Origin: Methanobacteriota archaeon
GTDB lineage: Archaea; Thermoplasmatota; Poseidoniia; Poseidoniales; Thalassarchaeaceae
Direction: 5' to 3'
Assembly: GCA_018650285.1 (NCBI GenBank)
Contig: JABIGF010000020.1
Span: 175,976 to 239,975 of the forward strand
Length of the DNA: 64,000 bases
The position numbers and the translations under genes are program-made. Of the stretch, positions 61,861-64,000 are shown piece by piece; position 1 is the first letter of the stretch, and every line of letters begins with the position of its first letter. Below the pieces are notes generated by a model. The model did not search any database. It was not told the DNA's origin and saw only the letters and a program-made list of their open reading frames with translations.

Positions 61861-61936
61861 GCCGTGTTAGCTTAGCTGGTGGAGCGGCGGACTGTTAATC
61901 CGCAGGTCGCAGGTTCAAACCCTGCACACGGCGCCA
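61861..61936 (+). tRNA. tRNA-Asn (anticodon GTT), CCA encoded
   Basis: 76 nt including CCA (61934-61936). Acceptor GCCGTGT pairs with ACACGGC (61926-61932), discriminator G. Anticodon loop CTGTTAA inside stem CGGA/TCCG, anticodon GTT. T arm GCAGG-TTCAAAC-CCTGC. No intron. Confidence 0.93.
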
Positions 61937-62008
61937 AATTCAATTAGGTGTCAGCTTTATTTCAATTGTTATAATTTCCATTTTTGGCTAATTAATCCTA
62001 ATCCTAAT

Positions 62009-62023
62009 CGCCCCTACGGGGCG
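62009..62023 (+). promoter_or_regulatory. Compact palindrome upstream of a secreted-protein gene
   Basis: CGCCCC-TAC-GGGGCG, 6-bp perfect stem. GCTAATTAATCC (61987-61998) is a TATA candidate before it, and AATTTATATT (62027-62036) a stronger one after it; the start codon is at 62075. Confidence 0.4.
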
Positions 62024-62074
62024 GGTAATTTATATTGGCATGGGTTCAAGTATCTGTTATCTCTCGCGAAATCT

Positions 62075-64000
62075 ATGTCCCACCATAACAATCAAGTCAA
62101 TAGAAATAGATTTCGAAGCATTATGTTGTCTTGCTTAATGCTTATTGGAGCACTTTCTGCTGGTATTCCTAATGCATCAGCATTAACTGGTAATGAAACA
62201 ATTTCAGGGAGTGCTTTGACAAACAGCAGTACAACTTTGAGTTTAGGGAATCTAGATACCAGTGACACTTACTATTGGTGGGTTTGGATTTCTGATTCTT
62301 CAGGTACAGTTACTGATTTCGACTATGGTGGTCCAATTAATTCCAATTTCTCTTCAATGACAGTACAGTCATCATGGACAACGCCATCTACCAGTGGTAA
62401 TTACACGGTTGATGCTGAACTTACTGACGCTAATCTAACCGTATTGGATAGTAACGTAGTTGGCACTTTCTCTATTAGCGGTGGAAGCGGCGGAACTGGG
62501 GGCAATGGTTCTCAGAATGATGCAGGCTCTGGTGGTGATGCCGGAGATAATGCTACAGCAGCATACAATTTGACAGTCACATCAGGTTCAACTTACGCTG
62601 GATATGCTGACCAAACTGATGCTCAAGATTGGTATCGAATTTTTGTCCCAACTGGAAAGGGCATTACAGCAAGTATGAGTTTCAATGGAGTCACAAACGG
62701 TACCAACGATTTAGATCTTGTTTTGATTGATTCAACCGTGAGTTTCTACATTGATACTTCATATTATTCAAATCCTGAAGTGGTTAATTCATCCGGCACT
62801 AATGTCAGTGGTCAATATGTATATCTTGTAGTCGATGCATATAGTGGGTTTAGTTATTACAATTTTACAGTCACATTTTACAATGTGGCTGGCGGTTCTG
62901 GAGGAATAACTGCAGACCAATATGAAATCAATAATGATGTAGGGAATGCCACATCAGTAACATTACCATTTTCTCCAGGGTCTTTGACAATCCACAATTC
63001 TTCTGATTGGGATGTGTTTGCAATAAGCATGACCAGTGGTGTCACATATTGGATGAATGCAACATTTACTCATTCTGTAGGTGATCTTGACATTTATTTT
63101 ACCGATTCAAGTTTGAATATAATTAGTTATTCAGAAAGTATGACTGATAATGAAGCAACTTCGTGGACTGCAAACAATACTAGCACATACTATGCAATTG
63201 TGATGGGTTATGCAGGTGCTACAAACACCTATGGATTAACTTTAGAAGGAGGCAGCTCTAATGTTACTGGGGATGTTAGTGCCATCTTTTACAACCAAAC
63301 TTATGGCGATTTAACGTCTTTGAATCTCACAAGTGGTTCATCATACGATTTAGATGTTCATCTATTAGTTCCAAATGGTACTAGTTTTACATCAGTCGCA
63401 TCATATACTGATTCTTGGGCATCAAATGGGTCAAATCATATCTCTCCAGCATACATTACTTTGGCGGAAGAGAATTTGTTCTGTCTTTACGGCGAATTGT
63501 ATGACATGTCTCATAGCGCTGGTGGGACATATGTTGATGATGACATGGATTGTCTTTATCATGAAATGATGGAGGGCTTTGTTACTTCTGATACTAGTGG
63601 CACAATAGATGCTCAGAATCTTTCATCAGGGTCATCTTACTCATACGAATGGTATCTTTACATCGGTGGTGGGACAACCTATACGCAATCTGGTAGTGGT
63701 AACTTCACAGCAGGTAGTTCATCACAGAGTTACAATATCAATTGGAATCAACCAGGAAGTGGTTCAGTACGTTGTTTCACTACTTACTTATTCAACGCAA
63801 CATCTGTACAGATTGGACAGCATGAGGATTGCTATTATCCAACATGGCCAGGAATTGTTGCTACAGGGGTGACTGCAAATTCTAACGCGACAACAAATAC
63901 GTTTTACTTTGACGCTATTGATTTGAATATTGGTGTCAATTATGCCGTTCAAACTAGTATTGAGAGATATTCAAACGGCACTGTCATAGATTTTTCAACC
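62075..64000 (+). CDS. Secreted protein with a PPC-like domain (3' end beyond the window)
   Basis: Open frame from ATG 62075 to the edge, 642 codons with no stop. Signal peptide within the first ~38 residues (RSIMLSCLMLIGALSAGIPNASA). Beta-rich Ig-like unit (~40-130), a Gly/Ser linker with GGSGGTGGNGSQNDAGSGGD, then a PPC-like domain (~165-270: DAGDNATAAYNLTVTSGSTY, DQTDAQDWYRIFVP, NDLDLVLID) and a second similar one (~285-390: DVGNATSVTLPF, SSDWDVFAIS, DLDIYFTD). Later parts repeat SGSSYDLDV and LSSGSSYSYEWYL units. Secreted peptidases often carry PPC domains, but no catalytic domain is visible in this part. Many N-x-S/T sites. Function unknown. Confidence 0.8.
   Translation, partial: MSHHNNQVNRNRFRSIMLSCLMLIGALSAGIPNASALTGNETISGSALTNSSTTLSLGNLDTSDTYYWWVWISDSSGTVTDFDYGGPINSNFSSMTVQSSWTTPSTSGNYTVDAELTDANLTVLDSNVVGTFSISGGSGGTGGNGSQNDAGSGGDAGDNATAAYNLTVTSGSTYAGYADQTDAQDWYRIFVPTGKGITASMSFNGVTNGTNDLDLVLIDSTVSFYIDTSYYSNPEVVNSSGTNVSGQYVYLVVDAYSGFSYYNFTVTFYNVAGGSGGITADQYEINNDVGNATSVTLPFSPGSLTIHNSSDWDVFAISMTSGVTYWMNATFTHSVGDLDIYFTDSSLNIISYSESMTDNEATSWTANNTSTYYAIVMGYAGATNTYGLTLEGGSSNVTGDVSAIFYNQTYGDLTSLNLTSGSSYDLDVHLLVPNGTSFTSVASYTDSWASNGSNHISPAYITLAEENLFCLYGELYDMSHSAGGTYVDDDMDCLYHEMMEGFVTSDTSGTIDAQNLSSGSSYSYEWYLYIGGGTTYTQSGSGNFTAGSSSQSYNINWNQPGSGSVRCFTTYLFNATSVQIGQHEDCYYPTWPGIVATGVTANSNATTNTFYFDAIDLNIGVNYAVQTSIERYSNGTVIDFST

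Noticed and set aside
1..64000. CRISPR arrays, insertion sequences, prophage genes, toxin-antitoxin or defence islands
   Set aside because: I found no regularly spaced repeats, transposase or integrase motifs, phage structural genes or restriction enzymes.

Overview
The window looks like chromosomal DNA of a planktonic marine archaeon, most likely Marine Group II (Candidatus Poseidoniia, within or next to Thermoplasmata). This is inferred from gene content. There is a free-standing ATP-pyrophosphatase subunit of GMP synthase, an archaeal-type NMN adenylyltransferase and a DRG-type GTPase. There is also a DUF835 protein and very large Asp-rich thrombospondin-type-3 surface proteins. Several genes have a TATA box about 25 nt ahead of the start codon with no room for a leader (acsA, the PiT transporter). 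Gene density is high, many adjacent genes overlap by ATGA, and I see no insertion sequence, prophage, CRISPR array or rRNA.

Layout. 0-3 kb: 3' part of a KBL/AONS-family PLP enzyme, two unknown membrane proteins and a rhomboid-like protease. 3-8 kb: an operon of a DUF835 protein, a DnaA-like AAA+ ATPase and a CxxCxxCC protein. 8-14.3 kb: a mitochondrial-type citrate synthase, a GDPD-family phosphodiesterase whose signature motif lies at the wrong end (circular permutation), a UMF1-type MFS transporter, and TatC with an upstream membrane partner. 14.4-21 kb: a soluble PAS histidine kinase, DRG GTPase, NMN adenylyltransferase, DUF1499, GrpE, a radical SAM protein and PdxT. 21-23.4 kb: SerC and small membrane proteins. 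23.4-28.8 kb: a minus-strand cassette acsA-deoC-double aldehyde dehydrogenase that should turn deoxyribose 5-phosphate into acetyl-CoA. 28.9-33.6 kb: tRNA-Val, a thioredoxin-CcdA fusion, a PiT-DUF47 phosphate transporter fusion and a PAP2-type protein. 33.6-36.3 kb: a membrane/TPR-like protein whose zinc ribbon is cut off by an in-frame stop, an unknown protein and an SPFH coiled-coil protein. 36.3-40.8 kb: a sodium:solute symporter behind a TPP riboswitch, P5C dehydrogenase and GcvT. 40.8-48.1 kb: two giant tandem surface proteins with TSP3 repeats. 48.1-53.4 kb: an atypical SDR, a nucleotide-sugar dehydrogenase and gcvPA-gcvPB. 53.4-64 kb: a 1724-residue surface protein, two unknown proteins, purE, the guaA ATP-pyrophosphatase subunit, tRNA-Asn, and a secreted protein with a PPC-like domain that runs off the right edge.

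Together the genes fit a heterotroph of proteins and nucleic-acid debris: DeoC/ALDH/Acs feeding citrate synthase, glycine cleavage and P5C dehydrogenase for amino acids, phosphate and thiamine(-precursor) uptake, and an elaborate calcium-binding cell surface. The observations most worth following are the permuted GDPD, the DnaA-like ATPase with DUF835, the zinc ribbon split by a stop codon, and compact palindromes that sit between a TATA-like box and the start codon of the surface-protein genes. Motif positions and family names come from reading the sequence and from memory of the families; no database search was run.
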